Assembly: GCA_003868215.1 (NCBI GenBank)
Contig: QWDQ01000041.1
Location: 62,001 to 126,000 of the forward strand
DNA: 64,000 nucleotides
Origin: Pseudophaeomoniella oleicola
Taxonomy: Eukaryota > Ascomycota > Eurotiomycetes > Phaeomoniellales > Phaeomoniellaceae
Direction of reading: 5' to 3'
Positions within the stretch are counted from its first letter, which is position 1; each line of letters opens with the position of its first letter. This document shows, piece by piece, positions 1-11,629 of this stretch. Both the position numbers and the translations under genes were made by a program. Below the pieces are notes generated by a model. The model ran no database searches. It was given only the letters and a program-made list of their open reading frames with translations, and had not been told where the DNA came from.

Positions 1-1122
1 CAGGGTACGACTTATGTCTATCATCGAGAAATTTGGTGCGCATCGGTTTAGTTGGCCCTGGTTTTTAGAATCTTTCTCCAGAGAAGTGGATGAACCCAAA
101 GCTGGTGGGCACGGAACACTGACCGCTCGGGTAAGGTTCTGTTACCATACCTAAATTTACCTACCTATAGTGCTAAATTAAGCCGGTATAGACGTATCGT
201 ACTGAGAGAGCCACGTCCCATACCACGGGATAACTGTACTGTATTGTACTGCATATTGTAATAGGGACAGGACAGGAGTCAGTCACAGGTAACGGGGACA
301 GCTAAAGCCACAACTTACTACGGTACTCCTTTGCTAAATTGCGCCGCGAAATCTTTGAAGTGTGATGTCACAGAATTTCATGGATCGAGATCACTGAGCC
401 AGAAACATGCAATGCTGAGTCCATATTATAAGGTACGTAGTATACAACGTTACCCACGAGCCGTCAACTTTTGTCAACAATAATGAAGAGGTGAGATTGG
501 TTTTTTATCGATGAGGATACTGCTCCAGAATCGACGAAATGAGACAAACCAAAACAATGCAGGAGCTTTGTTACTGCACAGGAGAAACTACCAGAAGATG
601 TTGAGGCGAACTTCATTGATGGATCAGGGTCCCGTCCCACTTGTCGGATGGGGGTAGTAGTTGACAAGAAGAAAGCGATGCAAGTACTCCGTCCAATGTC
701 TACCCGTAGGTACTCTGGGAGATATTAGCCTGTGAGTCTGTGAGTCTGGTAGACAGTGTGTGCCTATGAAGAGTTCCTTAAAGATAAGGTGGGAACGCTG
801 TAAAGCAAGCCTTTTTCATACTACGGTACTGGTATCTTTCTACCCAACGAGCCAAGCACCGGCACTTGGTGGAAAGACAATGCATAAGGACATTTCGGGC
901 TTAGAGTATGGTTCAAGCTCCCATTCATGACCGATGGATCGCGAACTTCCAGATCTCCAAGTCAGGGACCAAGCGCCTTAGGCCACACCTTCCATGCTGT
1001 CCCTCAAGGCCCTCTGTGCCTCTACTGTATGCCAAAAATACGCGATCCCGTACCTTCAACCTCGATCTCTTTCCCCTCTTTTTCGAACGGCACCGAGCCT
1101 ACTGTACACTAGGGGTTATTTC

Positions 1123-1132
1123 ACTACGTAGT
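1123..1132. repeat. Palindrome copy ACTACGTAGT (10-bp core)
   Basis: This is a perfect 10-bp palindrome, the core of the TACTACGTAGTA repeat found in several gaps of the window. It is followed directly by a further ACTACG half-site. Confidence 0.6.
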
Positions 1133-1730
1133 ACTACGATACAGCTGGCCACTACCGTAGTCCATACTCCGACTACGTTAATACCATACCTAAGTCCATT
1201 TGCATCAAGCACCTATGGTGATGTCTGAACTACCTGGAAGAAACGTACTTGGTCTCTTTCTGCCAACAGTACCTCCAGCCATCCATCGGTCCTCACCGGC
1301 ATATTGCCGTTCGCCGACCGTTGGAGGCTTCCACCTGTGCGACAAGTTGCACACGACCTTGACTTTGCTTACAGCCGTTACTGTTAGTACATGATCTACT
1401 GATCAGTCATCCAATTGGCACAACACGTCAACACTTTGCATACTGCATTCGGAAGGGATGACCTCCCGGAGCATCTTGCGATCGTCGATGCTATTGTCAG
1501 AGTTTCTGTTAGGTTTAGATAAGCAATCATCAGCCGCATCTGATCAGAAGCAGCCAACTACTATGTACTGTGTCCATAGGGATCTGTACACTCGCATGGA
1601 CAAGAGGCATGCAAGACAAGATGAGGATGGTCATTGCATTTTTCTTCACGAGCCTCGCGAGCCATACCGTATCTCTTCATTTCAACATTCTATGTCGTCA
1701 TGACGGATTTCTTCAGGGTTCTAGTATGTG

Positions 1731-1738
1731 CTACGTAG
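1731..1738. repeat. Partial palindrome copy CTACGTAG
   Basis: An 8-bp core of the same dyad repeat. The right half continues as in the other copies (GTAGTA) but the left half is broken at the fifth base from the centre. Confidence 0.4.
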
Positions 1739-2277
1739 TATAATAGTATTAATTCTGGTTCTCTGGTGGACTGCGGGCATCATTTCGCGGGATCGCTTTC
1801 TCCTGAAAGATGTCCGCTGAGGGGCACAGACGTGGTCAGTCATCATGGGGATATGACCCGATATAACTTAGTCACCGCAGCACCGTACCTAAAGGAAGGG
1901 AAAACAAGTGAAAAATCAAGGCAGACAGGCGTCTCAGATTAGAGACATGGGGGGCGAGGCACCGGAAGTTATCTACCCAGATGCTTAGAAAACAGGTTGG
2001 TATAGCAGAACCGTTGGAGGTTATGGTACTGGTCTGATTCACAAGTAACAAAATCTTAACAGAAGGGTGTTAGCGCAAGTAATATTTCATTCCAATACGA
2101 CATCTTAGCTAAGGTACATAAGGTAATAACAAGATGGACAAAATCTTCGATGCGATTCCTAATAGAAGTCCATTCTGCTGCAATGAGAAGGGCGTCTCTC
2201 CTCTTTCCCCACTACAAGCTCCATCCCCCTAAACCCGTAAGGTATTGGTAAAATTTCCTGTAAGATTCTAAACACTT

Positions 2278-2291
2278 GTACTACGTAGTAC
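2278..2291. repeat. Palindrome copy GTACTACGTAGTAC (14 bp)
   Basis: This is a perfect 14-bp inverted repeat with the TACTACGTAGTA core, in intergenic DNA. The flanking G/C pair extends the dyad symmetry beyond the shared 12-bp core. Confidence 0.7.
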
Positions 2292-3098
2292 TGCTCGTTA
2301 TTTCCGGTACAGTGAGGAGTATGACAGCCTGGTAGAACTCCATTGAGGGGACAAGGCAAGGCATAGCGGCTTATCACCCTCCCAATTCCAACCCTACCTC
2401 GCCTGATACAAGTTCCATAGGTTCCATAATCGAGTTGAGGGTCATAAAAGTGTATCGTAGCGAAAGGATCATCCTACTACCAAGTTTCCGGCGCAAATAA
2501 TAATATACTAGCCATCTGCATGCTCTCATCTCCCAACATTACTTACTGCTGATATTTCCGTCACCTTGGACCCCTTCTATCTTTCCCCTTCCTCCAAAAA
2601 GCTATCTTGTTCCCCTTCTCACGCTGCGCTCGCACAGATCTACTTTTTGTGCGACCCAATTCAGATCCTCTTGATCAGCTCGTCTGTGTCACAGTGGGCA
2701 AATTGTCACCTCCCCCATTCGAACTTGCTTGCGCACCTCTACCTCGTGCCATCACAGCCACCAAACCGTCGCCCTATTGTCCAGCTGCAAGACGGTCAAC
2801 CCACGACAGGACTTGACGTTCTGAATTGAGAGCACTGCTACCTGTTGTCGGCCAAAGACGAGAATAAGCTGTGTTGTACCGTCGGTCCCAAGTAGACTCT
2901 CCGAAGGTGCCTCGCTTTAAGCAATATCCTTTTCGAGTCTCCTTGCAATCACTAGTACATCATCAAACGATATCGTATCCTGGCTTCCGTATTGATGTGA
3001 GTGGTAGAATGATTTGTTATGAGAAGTGAATTCCTGACATGGTCGCCGATAGTTTCTTTGCTTGCTTTACGGCCTGGAGCCTATTTTGAGCATCCATT

Positions 3099-4319
3099 AT
3101 GGATGTGAGCAGACCTCGAGAACGATTCATTTCAATCTTGAACGACAACGATTGTCCTTCCTTTGCTATTCGAAAAATCGAGAATCCTGAAAGCCCTATT
3201 CTCTCGAAAGTACATCCACAACCACAACCGCGCCGACTTGAGAGACCTCATTTGTACAGGTATCGGGGATACGCCAAGCAAACCTCGCCATCTTCCGAAC
3301 CATCCACTCCTCCACTTCTCCGCCACGATTCTTCTTCCTCAACATCAAGTGCGATGGATAATTCTCCATCCCCAATAACACCTGAATACCCATATCTCGA
3401 CGCGCAAAGTAACATCATTACCCCTTACGACACGATAATTCACCAAACCGTTAATGGATATCTCCCTTCCCCGACGACGATAACTCCTTTCATGGAATCA
3501 GGAATGATGCTTGTACCTCCGATGCAAGACTCGTCGATGCAATATCCGCAACAGAAGCAACTAAACACGCCGTTTCCAACGATGCCATCGCCGGCGCAGA
3601 CATCAATCGGGTCAAATCAACCTGCATCGAATTCTGCGTCTGAAGCCCTACAACCGCAACAACAACCGCCGAAGAAGAATAAATATCCATGTCCGTATGC
3701 CAATAGCCACGGATGTCTTGCAACCTTCACTACCTCGGGTCACGCGGCACGTCACGGTAAAAAGCACACTGGGGAAAAGGGAGTACACTGCCCGACTTGC
3801 GGCAAGGCTTTTACGCGTAAGGACAACATGAAACAACACGAACGAACCCATAAGAATAACAGCGCATCTGCCGCCAATTCGTCGGATGACTCGCGCAAAT
3901 CCAAAGCAGCTGCTACCAAAGCGGCAGTGGCCGAGCGACAACACAAACGCTCCGTATCCGAAGCAAAATCGGTAGCATCAGGAAGAAATGACAGCTTGCA
4001 AAGTCCTCTAAGCAAAATCGCTCCTTCTGCTGTCGATGTTGCTCAGCACGCATTGATAACACCGGTTTCGCAGCCTGTTTCCGCTGTTGAAGAGCCTGTG
4101 ATGTATACAGATGATCCAACCGCAATTACCTCTGTCGGTGCTGCTGAACCCCAACCAGAATCAGTCATGCCTTCCTATCCTCCACTAGAAGATATTACAC
4201 TAGGTCAAATCAATCAGCGGCCGATGCCGCCTTTTCCACGCACCTTTTCAGACCTTGACACCTTAGCGATGGCGGCTGCTTACGATCCATACCATAACGG
4301 ACAAACCGGACAGATGTAA
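3099..4319 (+). CDS. C2H2 zinc-finger transcription factor
   Basis: A single-exon gene for a 406-residue nuclear regulator. Two adjacent C2H2 fingers occupy residues 198-251. The first has its cysteines at 198 and 206 (an unusually wide spacing), then histidines at 219 and 223. The second has cysteines 231 and 234 and histidines 247 and 251. They are joined by the classical HTGEK linker. The rest is low complexity: proline- and serine-rich residues 60-150, a glutamine run near 185-190, and a basic, alanine-rich stretch after the fingers (255-290). Paired fingers of this FTTSGHAARH type occur in fungal Nrg1-like and related repressors and stress regulators; I cannot name the orthologue. The ATG at 3099 is preceded by a long pyrimidine-rich leader. 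The gene stands alone, with large gaps on both sides. Target genes cannot be inferred. Confidence 0.9.
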   Translation: MDVSRPRERFISILNDNDCPSFAIRKIENPESPILSKVHPQPQPRRLERPHLYRYRGYAKQTSPSSEPSTPPLLRHDSSSSTSSAMDNSPSPITPEYPYLDAQSNIITPYDTIIHQTVNGYLPSPTTITPFMESGMMLVPPMQDSSMQYPQQKQLNTPFPTMPSPAQTSIGSNQPASNSASEALQPQQQPPKKNKYPCPYANSHGCLATFTTSGHAARHGKKHTGEKGVHCPTCGKAFTRKDNMKQHERTHKNNSASAANSSDDSRKSKAAATKAAVAERQHKRSVSEAKSVASGRNDSLQSPLSKIAPSAVDVAQHALITPVSQPVSAVEEPVMYTDDPTAITSVGAAEPQPESVMPSYPPLEDITLGQINQRPMPPFPRTFSDLDTLAMAAAYDPYHNGQTGQM

Positions 4320-6615
4320 TCGTCTTTTCTCTTCCCGCCACAGGGCGAAATGTTTCCTTTCAGTAATATCGGGAAATGGCGGTTTGTGCGGCTCTAGCAG
4401 GACTTACGCTGAACGATCGCTTTGGGCGCATGATTTTACGAGTTTCTTCTCAAACACATGAACATATGGGCAAAAGGGAAAAACGGCGTTGGGACTCGTT
4501 ACGCTGAGGGGATGATCCCTTTCTCCCTTCAAGGGTCCATGTTAGCTCCAGGGTCTCTACTTCAGGGTCCTCTTGTCTGGGCGGAAGTTTTCTACAGGCA
4601 TATCCAATATTGTTCTGACTCTGGGCGGCGTCTTTTGGCTTGAACAAGGCACATTGGCACCATTGATGATACCACACACAGATAATCTCTTTCTTGAGGT
4701 GTTTTTTCTAATACGACGATATAATATTGCCTACCATACTCTTGTTACTATGATAAAGTGCACATTCTATCTGTATTCTAAAGTTTCTCATATAAACCTA
4801 TTGAATGTTTACTTTCTGCGCGTTGGAATGTTTCGCGCATAAGCTCCCGGTTACTATTAATACTAATTACATAGCTCTTACGTATAACCTCCAGACTCAC
4901 CATGTCGCGTTGCTCTTCTGATCTGCCTTCCAACACCCTGTATCGCATCCGGTCGGTCGGTCTCTGACCCTCCGTTCCCAAGTCTATTTACCCCCCCGGT
5001 CGTCCGACAAAGCCATTCGTAGTGAACTCCCAGGTTTCTGGCAAAAAGCATACTGCAACTCTCTGTTGTAGCTATCATACTCGGTCGACGCGATGCACGC
5101 TTACGATTTACTACCTCTCCATCATTTTTCCTTCTGTTCGGGGTGGGCATGTTTTCTGGTTTCTCATATAACACGCACAGCCACCCGACCAGCTACTTAC
5201 TCTCTCAGCTAACTTACTTACCTTAGACACTTACCAGGGGTACACTGCCTAATCAGTACCCCTTAAACTACAGCAGGCGTCGTGTGTAGCCGCGAAATTA
5301 CCAATACGAAGCAATCCACAGGTTATGGATTAGTCAGTCAGTCAGCCCTTCCAGAACTCTTCCATGCGGTATATCCGGATGCTCAAGGAATCAGTAGTGT
5401 TTCTAGACCACCACCAGAACACCGAGAAAAAGCCCCCTTCCCTCCTGCATACTGATTCATATACGCCGAGACGCTCCTTTTTACATAATACAGCTCTGAC
5501 TGCTTACTGTACGTACGTAGTACGATCAAAGGTCACACCACAAGAAACCCCGTCCCATCCCATCCAGACGTATCATCCGTACATCCGGGCCTGGTCCCCA
5601 TTTGAACATCCAGCATACCCTCGGATGCTGAGGGAATGAGATTATTGCAGAGGATGGCATTCACCTGACTGTACTAATATCTACACCCGTCTTCGGGGTG
5701 CTAACGGTTAGAGAGAATGTACTTACAGTATTACAGTACGCGAGTATAGAAGTCAGAATTGGATTTTGGGCCTTTGAGCCACTTGTTTACTACGGGAATA
5801 GGTAGCGGTGGGGCGGCGGCATGGCTCGGCTGTGACATGCGTGAATGGCGGCTGGGATAAGTAGCTAAGAGATGATAGTGTAGCGTGTTTACCTATGTGG
5901 GTATCTGAACGGTGTAATGTTTCTGGAATACAGCATGTGGAGGATGCATCCATGTAGGAAAGGTAAACTTCAGTATCATCAAATTGGGTATCTTGACTTT
6001 GAGTCATTGAGGCTCTACAAATGAACCCTGTGAGCACCATGGTATCCGATTGTAAAATCCACTGTCGATACTGTGGATCATCTTGCTCGCGTCATGCCTT
6101 GTGACTCTGTAGGAACACGACGTTTCTCACAGGGGTTTGACAGATTTGAGACCGAGATTGACTGACGTATATCAATCAGGACATAACGACAGCTTCCCAG
6201 TTGGTTACGACGGAAATCCCCTTGCTCTCTGTTTCGGATGATTACCGGCATAGCTGCAACCTGTCGAAATGACAGCTGATAGTCGCATCCAGTACTTGCT
6301 AAATCGCTGTCCCGAGATGAGAAAGTTGTGCTTCGGACATGAATAAATGATATCAGTCTCTCGGTACTGAGTACTTGCTGGCTTGAAGCGGTAGAGGTTG
6401 GTTACCGCTTTCTCTCCTTAATGGCGAAAGGCGAGACTATCCACCGCAGATGCGCCCCAGATCGAGCATTGAGAAAGACACGAGGCAATGTATCCTTTCA
6501 GGCCGAGAGACCTCCTCCGCCTTCAATTTCAGCGGTACGAGCACGATATCACGAACCAGAGAGCCGTCCAAGTAATGACAGGACTTCAGAGCATTGGGTG
6601 ACCGTGATATGGGGC
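4320..6615. other. Gene-free region, 2.3 kb
   Basis: No convincing coding sequence was found. The first few hundred bases should contain the 3' leader of the C2H2 gene, and the right end the 3' leader of the minus-strand SMN gene. The block is AT-leaning with short simple words (GTCA repeats near 5333-5346, GTAC words near 5510-5525). The open frames are short and show no recognisable domain. Confidence 0.5.
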
Positions 6616-7484
6616 CTATGACGTGGTTCGTTGAGCATTTAGCTGTCCCTCATGCAATCCGGTATAATAGCCTGCATAATACCAAGCCATCATAAGATTC
6701 TTCATATTCTCGTCTTGTGCTAAGCAAAGTGGAACGGTCAGTATTGGGAGACCTCCGTGGGATTGACCAGGATAACAAATGAGTACTGGCTTACCTGTAT
6801 TAAGTAAACTCTGGGGTATGCTGGTTGGGGGTGAGTGGTGGCTAGTCTGTTCGCCGCCGTCATTCGTAGTGGCTTTCTTGGTCGTATCTCCGTTCGTCTG
6901 TGATTGCTGATGACCAGTTAGCCTGATTGGCCAAAAACACTTAGACTGTAGTTCATATGTCACCTGTATTCGTCCACCAGCAATACTACCGTCTCCATCT
7001 TCCAATTTCTCTTGTTCCTCAACCTGAATGTCTCCCTCTTTCGTTTGAGCATCTTCACGCCCTCTAAGTTCGCCTTTGGGTCCAATAGCTACCCCAATGA
7101 GATGCCGATCAACACCGTCCTGCTGGGTGTCCTCCACCACTTCGCCGTCCTCATCATCTTCACCGTCATCGTATCCTGCATCCCTGAGCACATCCTTTAC
7201 ATTCTCCCCCTTGGCCGCAATACTGTGATAAAGCTGTCTCCATGATTGAGGTTAGCATTCAATATCGTTATCACCCCGAGTCCGGTTTCGATATGTCGAA
7301 GCTTTGAATGGAAGAATTGTGCAATGAAGCAGAGACAAGGAAGAATAAAGACGAAAGGAGGAATCAGTTGACATACGTGATACTCCTCGACTGCTTCATT
7401 CCACGAATTGATCAAGGCAGAGTCATCCCATATCTCTTCCTGAGTCAAGGCTCGAGACTTCTTTCTCTTCGATGATTTCCCCAT
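6616..7484 (-). CDS. smn1: Survival motor neuron (SMN) protein, fungal orthologue
   Basis: Predicted core component of the SMN complex, which loads Sm proteins onto spliceosomal snRNAs. Four exons fit: 7484-7377, 7233-6964, 6897-6795 and 6719-6616, giving 194 residues. Two hallmarks bracket a variable acidic middle. Near the N-terminus (residues 19-45) lies WDDSALINSWNEAVEEYH followed by LYHS and a KGE element, matching the Gemin2-binding region of S. pombe Smn1. At the C-terminus lies the YG-box, LMMAWYYAGYYTGLHEG, used for oligomerisation. The basic N-terminus (KSSKRKK) is typical of the family. Intron 1 has GTATGT, a GCTAAC branch site and CAG. Introns 2 and 3 have GTGACA and GTAAGC donors, clear branch sites, lengths of 66 and 75 nt, and no in-frame stop, so a naive reading runs straight through them. 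Identification rests on both conserved ends in the right order. Confidence 0.88.
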
Positions 7485-8373
7485 TGTGTGACAATTGCGA
7501 GTGCCTTTGGTAAGGACTACCTTCGTGAAGAGTTGTTGTATTGTTGGAGATGTAGGCGGTACAGCAACACTGCTATCTCAATCCATTACGAGCAAACTCT
7601 TCATATATCCTCAGCTCCGGGTGTTTGAGACTCCTTTCTACCAGCAGACAGGTTCAGAAATAGTGACTGCTGACGAGTTGAGAAGCCTGAAAATCTGCTA
7701 AACACACAGATTATATCATGCTTATGATCTGCTAGGAACATGATGTTTTCTTGCTATGTCAGCTTAAAAGCTCCGGCGTGCCAAGGATTTTGCTCCACCC
7801 TCGATTCACCCGCTCTTCGAGATTCTGGATCAAACAGACAGACGGCCATTTACGAACGATCATATTGTGATTCAACAGAGGCAACGTATTGCTATTATAA
7901 ATTAGGTACCCCCTAAAAGGGTGTTTCTATCTTCTTTGCTGGCCCTCTAGGCTTCCCAGCATTTAATATCCTCACTTTACAATATAAATGGCTATCCCAT
8001 TGCAGCAGATGAATTCGTAATCGTGATCCAAATCGAAGTCTCAGCATCTGAGTACATCTCCACATATTCCAACATTCCAGTGCACCGGTAGGATCGAATC
8101 TTGGCCAGTCCTTGACAGTTCGGTCTCATGCGATTCTGCACAAGGCCGGACTTGTCCTCTAGTCTGTGTGCATTGCCTTTCCCATACTGCCACTAGCAGC
8201 GATCCCCGGAGAGAGATCTTGATCATGCTGGCTCGTGGACAGGTCTTTCAGGTCATCCTCCTGACCTCAAAGGCGGGGTGCCAAGTGTGCATTATCGTGA
8301 TAAAAGCCCACCGAGATAGCGGTCCTTTTCATCTGATGTGTATCTCTCTAGGAGACCTTGTCCTCCGGCGGCA
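7485..8373. other. Gap of 0.9 kb holding the SMN promoter
   Basis: The left part must contain the minus-strand SMN promoter, and the right part the 3' leader of the arylsulfotransferase gene. No further gene, repeat or RNA is recognisable. Confidence 0.5.
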
Positions 8374-10138
8374 TCACAGATCTGAGCTTGTGGGTAGGCC
8401 TTGGTACTTGTAAGGTACTGCACGTCGGAACGCCTTGTTGAATATTCGAACAGCCGATGATCTGAAGATATACAGTAGAGCCAGAACACCGGTGGAACCA
8501 CAAATGGCAAGGAGAAGTTGTAATTTGAGAATCCGTGGTCCTTGAGCAGGACTTGGCTTCGGGGCGACCTTGGTATTAACTTTCTTTGAGACAGATTTCG
8601 AAAGAGCGAGTACCTTGCCTGTCTTGTCTATGGCGGCAACACGGAGGTATTCCTTTGCCTGCATCGGAACATTCAGCCGTGTTTCGAAGGTTTCCCTCTT
8701 CACCGTCTCGAGGTCCTTAAAGCCTGCATCATCTGACTTGGGGCTGCTCTGTAGAATCCAGCGATCAACTTCAGTGGCACCGTTCCAACTCACATACAAG
8801 GCGCTCTCCTTTGGTCGCATTGCAACATCTGGAACGGTCTTCGGTCGTCCAATCCAGGGAAACTTGAATGTGCGGTAATTCTTGCACCACCCTAAGAATG
8901 AAATGGACACTGCTCCGATGTGTACATCACACAGCACCTCTCCACTGGCAGTGAATTCAGTAAACGCAGGGGTATGACCCCATCCAACGAGAACATTTCC
9001 AGTGTCTGGCAACATCTGTACTGATCCCTGCGATGGCACAAGTAGATGCTGTGGTGCGACATAATCCTGAAGGAGTGTAGCGGTCATGTTCTTCATGTCG
9101 AGACTGATAAGGAGCCCCCGACTGTACTGAGCTGTGTGTAGCTTGTCGTACGCACCATTATCGAAGAGGCTAAGAGTTTTGTTCTCCTTGTCAAACCAGC
9201 TAGCATGGTGCTGCCAGGAGAAGTTAGTCGCTGCTCCCTGAGAGAGATCTGTAAAATTATTGCGACCACCACCCAATTGCCACAGGAACTTGCCCTCGGG
9301 ACTGATGCAGGTGAGGGCACACATGTATCTTGAAGATATGAGATAGTTACCCTCTTCATCTTTGTCGATACTGTTGATGTGAAAGAAATCAAAGGCATTG
9401 GAGGGAACGCGGCCGAATGACCTAATTGGGGCTTGACTTTCGCTGATGGCGTACTCGTCTGAGGCGCGCCACTGAAAGATAAGATCGCCAGTAGCTAGGT
9501 CAATTTCCTGGAAGAGACTGTCGAAGATCCAACCCTCGCCGATTCCATAAGCTGATAAATCGACAGTTTTCCGTTCATAAACGGTCATGAGAGCCGTGCC
9601 CTCTTCTGTGATCCGGAATTCGTGAAGGTCCCCGGTGAAGTCGCCCGCTGGTTTGACGGTTTTAAAAATTTCATATGAGGAGTCCAACTGACCAAGTCAG
9701 TCAGTCGTCAGACTTGCCATAAGATCACAAAATATCATTTGACCATACCATGAGATAGTGTCCCTCCCCAAAAGTACCATTATCACTGCCGGTCCAAAAG
9801 GTGATGTAGTCGTTTCCCTGGTATTTTTGGACTTTCACGTCCATTGCCTGACCGAACTTCGTTTCCATCCAGACCAGACTTCCCTTATTGTCCAGGATGA
9901 TGGGCCCGGGCGTCGGGACAGACATTCCTCGAGGCCCGATAAAAACATAATCATTGCCACATCTTTCATCCCATTTCAAGACGTTGGTCCAAGGTGAGGC
10001 TGCACTGAAGGATTCATAACTGCGCTGCGGATATGCACCGAAAACGCCCCAATCGTACCAATAAGAATTATCCGCACTAATAGACTCGGATTTCGCCCAC
10101 CCCAAAATGGGCATCAACAACATGAAAAAGAGCAGCAT
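8374..10138 (-). CDS. Arylsulfotransferase-domain membrane protein
   Basis: Two exons (10138-9749 and 9687-8374) joined by a 61-nt intron with a GTATGG donor and CAG acceptor, giving 567 residues. The start gives a hydrophobic signal peptide (residues 1-15, ending near GWAKS). The body is a repeated beta-strand protein of the fungal arylsulfotransferase family (ASST-like six-bladed propeller). Typical blocks are GPIILDNKGSLVW, HINSIDKDEEGNYLISSRY, GKFLWQLGG, QHHASW and WGHTPAFTEF. About 24 hydrophobic residues (near 525-548) precede a basic tail, suggesting one membrane anchor with the propeller outside the cell or in the secretory lumen. Bacterial members transfer sulfate between phenols through an active histidine; the activity of fungal members is unproven, so the enzyme name is a family label. 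Several NxT/S sites fit secretion. Confidence 0.85.
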
Positions 10139-11629
10139 GGCGACAACATGCGCCTAAACAGCGATAAGGGAAAGAGAGGCCATCACGACAGCGAAAGGGA
10201 AAACAGCCCTTTTATCTGGTAAAATGGCACATGGGTCTTCGCCGAGGTGAAAACCGTGGCGTGGCGTGCGGGTCATTGGCAGACCCAGCAAGATTAAGGG
10301 CTTGGCGAACACCCTTATGGGTATTTCTGAATAGACCCGTGGCCTGGAACTTACGTATGCCTTTTCTTTATGAACGTAGTATTAGTAGTAACGTTAACCT
10401 ACCTAGACGCAACTAACAGGACACATCTTATCATGCGCCCTTCCAATGATACTTTTCGCAAGGGAAAGGTAGATGTGGTGGATAGGGTAAGATACCGTGA
10501 CTGCGAGGCTATTCAAGGGGAGAGGACTGATTATCGGGCAGGTTGGAAGTCTGCTGTGCCTGCGCTAAGTTAGCCGGATTACCTTTGGTACCGCTGCTAA
10601 GGTCAACTAGGGATTACTAAGTGCTTGGCATGATGGACAACACGCCAATAGCACACCTACTACGTAGTAGGATACGGAGGATTTAGTGCCACGTTCTTGG
10701 GATTAACTATCTTAGGTGCGGGAAGCTTTCCAGTAATCGATCCCTGTAGGTCGTTAGGCAATTACACCCAGAGATGTATGTGAATCGCGCCATAAGTTAA
10801 TGGGCTTTGCTGACATCCAAGATAGTTGTGAGCCATTTCAATAGTATTGTACACTCGGCTTGTGGGATTGTATATGGTAACGTGCGAGGCCAATACACGA
10901 TCTCCACCAGATCCTTCCAATTTTAACAGTCTTATGGTGCCTATCAAGTTGAAGATCTAGCAAGCTATCTTGTATTGTTCGACGGAGGGATGGGACCAAT
11001 TCCCGGTGAAGAGATACGAGATCCTGGCAATTGGAAAACGTATCTTCATGGCATGTCAATAAAAATGGAATAGCAGGAGGAGAACATTGCAAGAGGCAGC
11101 ATAAATATAAGGCGCTGGCATACTAATGATATATAGTACATACATAATTAGGTAACATTTGAGGATTGGGTCTAGAACGATGACCCCTGGATACCCCGAT
11201 ATCTCTCGCCATTGCACATGCCTGTGAATGAGAAACCACAACGCCCAGAATCAGAGTCAGAGATGTATGAAGATGGCATGCTACCTTAGGTACGTATACC
11301 ATACTTATGTAGACGTAAGAGACCTAAGATGTGTAATTATAAGGCTTCCCTACAAGACGCGCCAAGGCCACCTGCGTCCCCGCTTTGACGCGGTTACACG
11401 CGAAGTACTTTAGGGTACTGGATCGAGGTTGGTATTAGATCTATGAATTCAATCGGTATTAATGAAAAGGCAACATAGTATTCAATTATGTGCAATATTC
11501 GTGAGTCGCACAGTATCGCGGACATCGCATCTTGATCGCGACCATTGCTGTTACGAGCTCTTGAAACGAAAATGAGAATATCCTCATAATCCTAGCCCTT
11601 GTGCCCAACCATTCAGTCTAACCATCAAA
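10139..11629. other. Divergent gap of 1.5 kb between the arylsulfotransferase gene and PDS5
   Basis: The two flanking genes point away from each other, so both promoters lie here. No coding sequence is supportable. One 16-bp copy of the intergenic palindrome sits near 10656. Confidence 0.5.
10656..10671. repeat. Palindrome copy CCTACTACGTAGTAGG (16 bp)
   Basis: The longest perfect copy of the dyad repeat. The TACTACGTAGTA core is extended by CC/GG on its two sides, so symmetry is kept although the flanking letters differ from the copies at 2278 and 41093. Confidence 0.75.

Larger units (their letters stand above)
1..3098. other. Gene-free 3-kb region upstream of the C2H2 gene
   Basis: I see no supportable gene here on either strand. 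Open frames are short, overlap one another and resemble no family I know. The last few hundred bases are pyrimidine-rich and probably hold the promoter and 5' leader of the zinc-finger gene at 3099. Three copies or near-copies of a TACTACGTAGTA palindrome lie in this stretch and are listed separately. Small genes made of very short exons could be missed. Confidence 0.5.
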
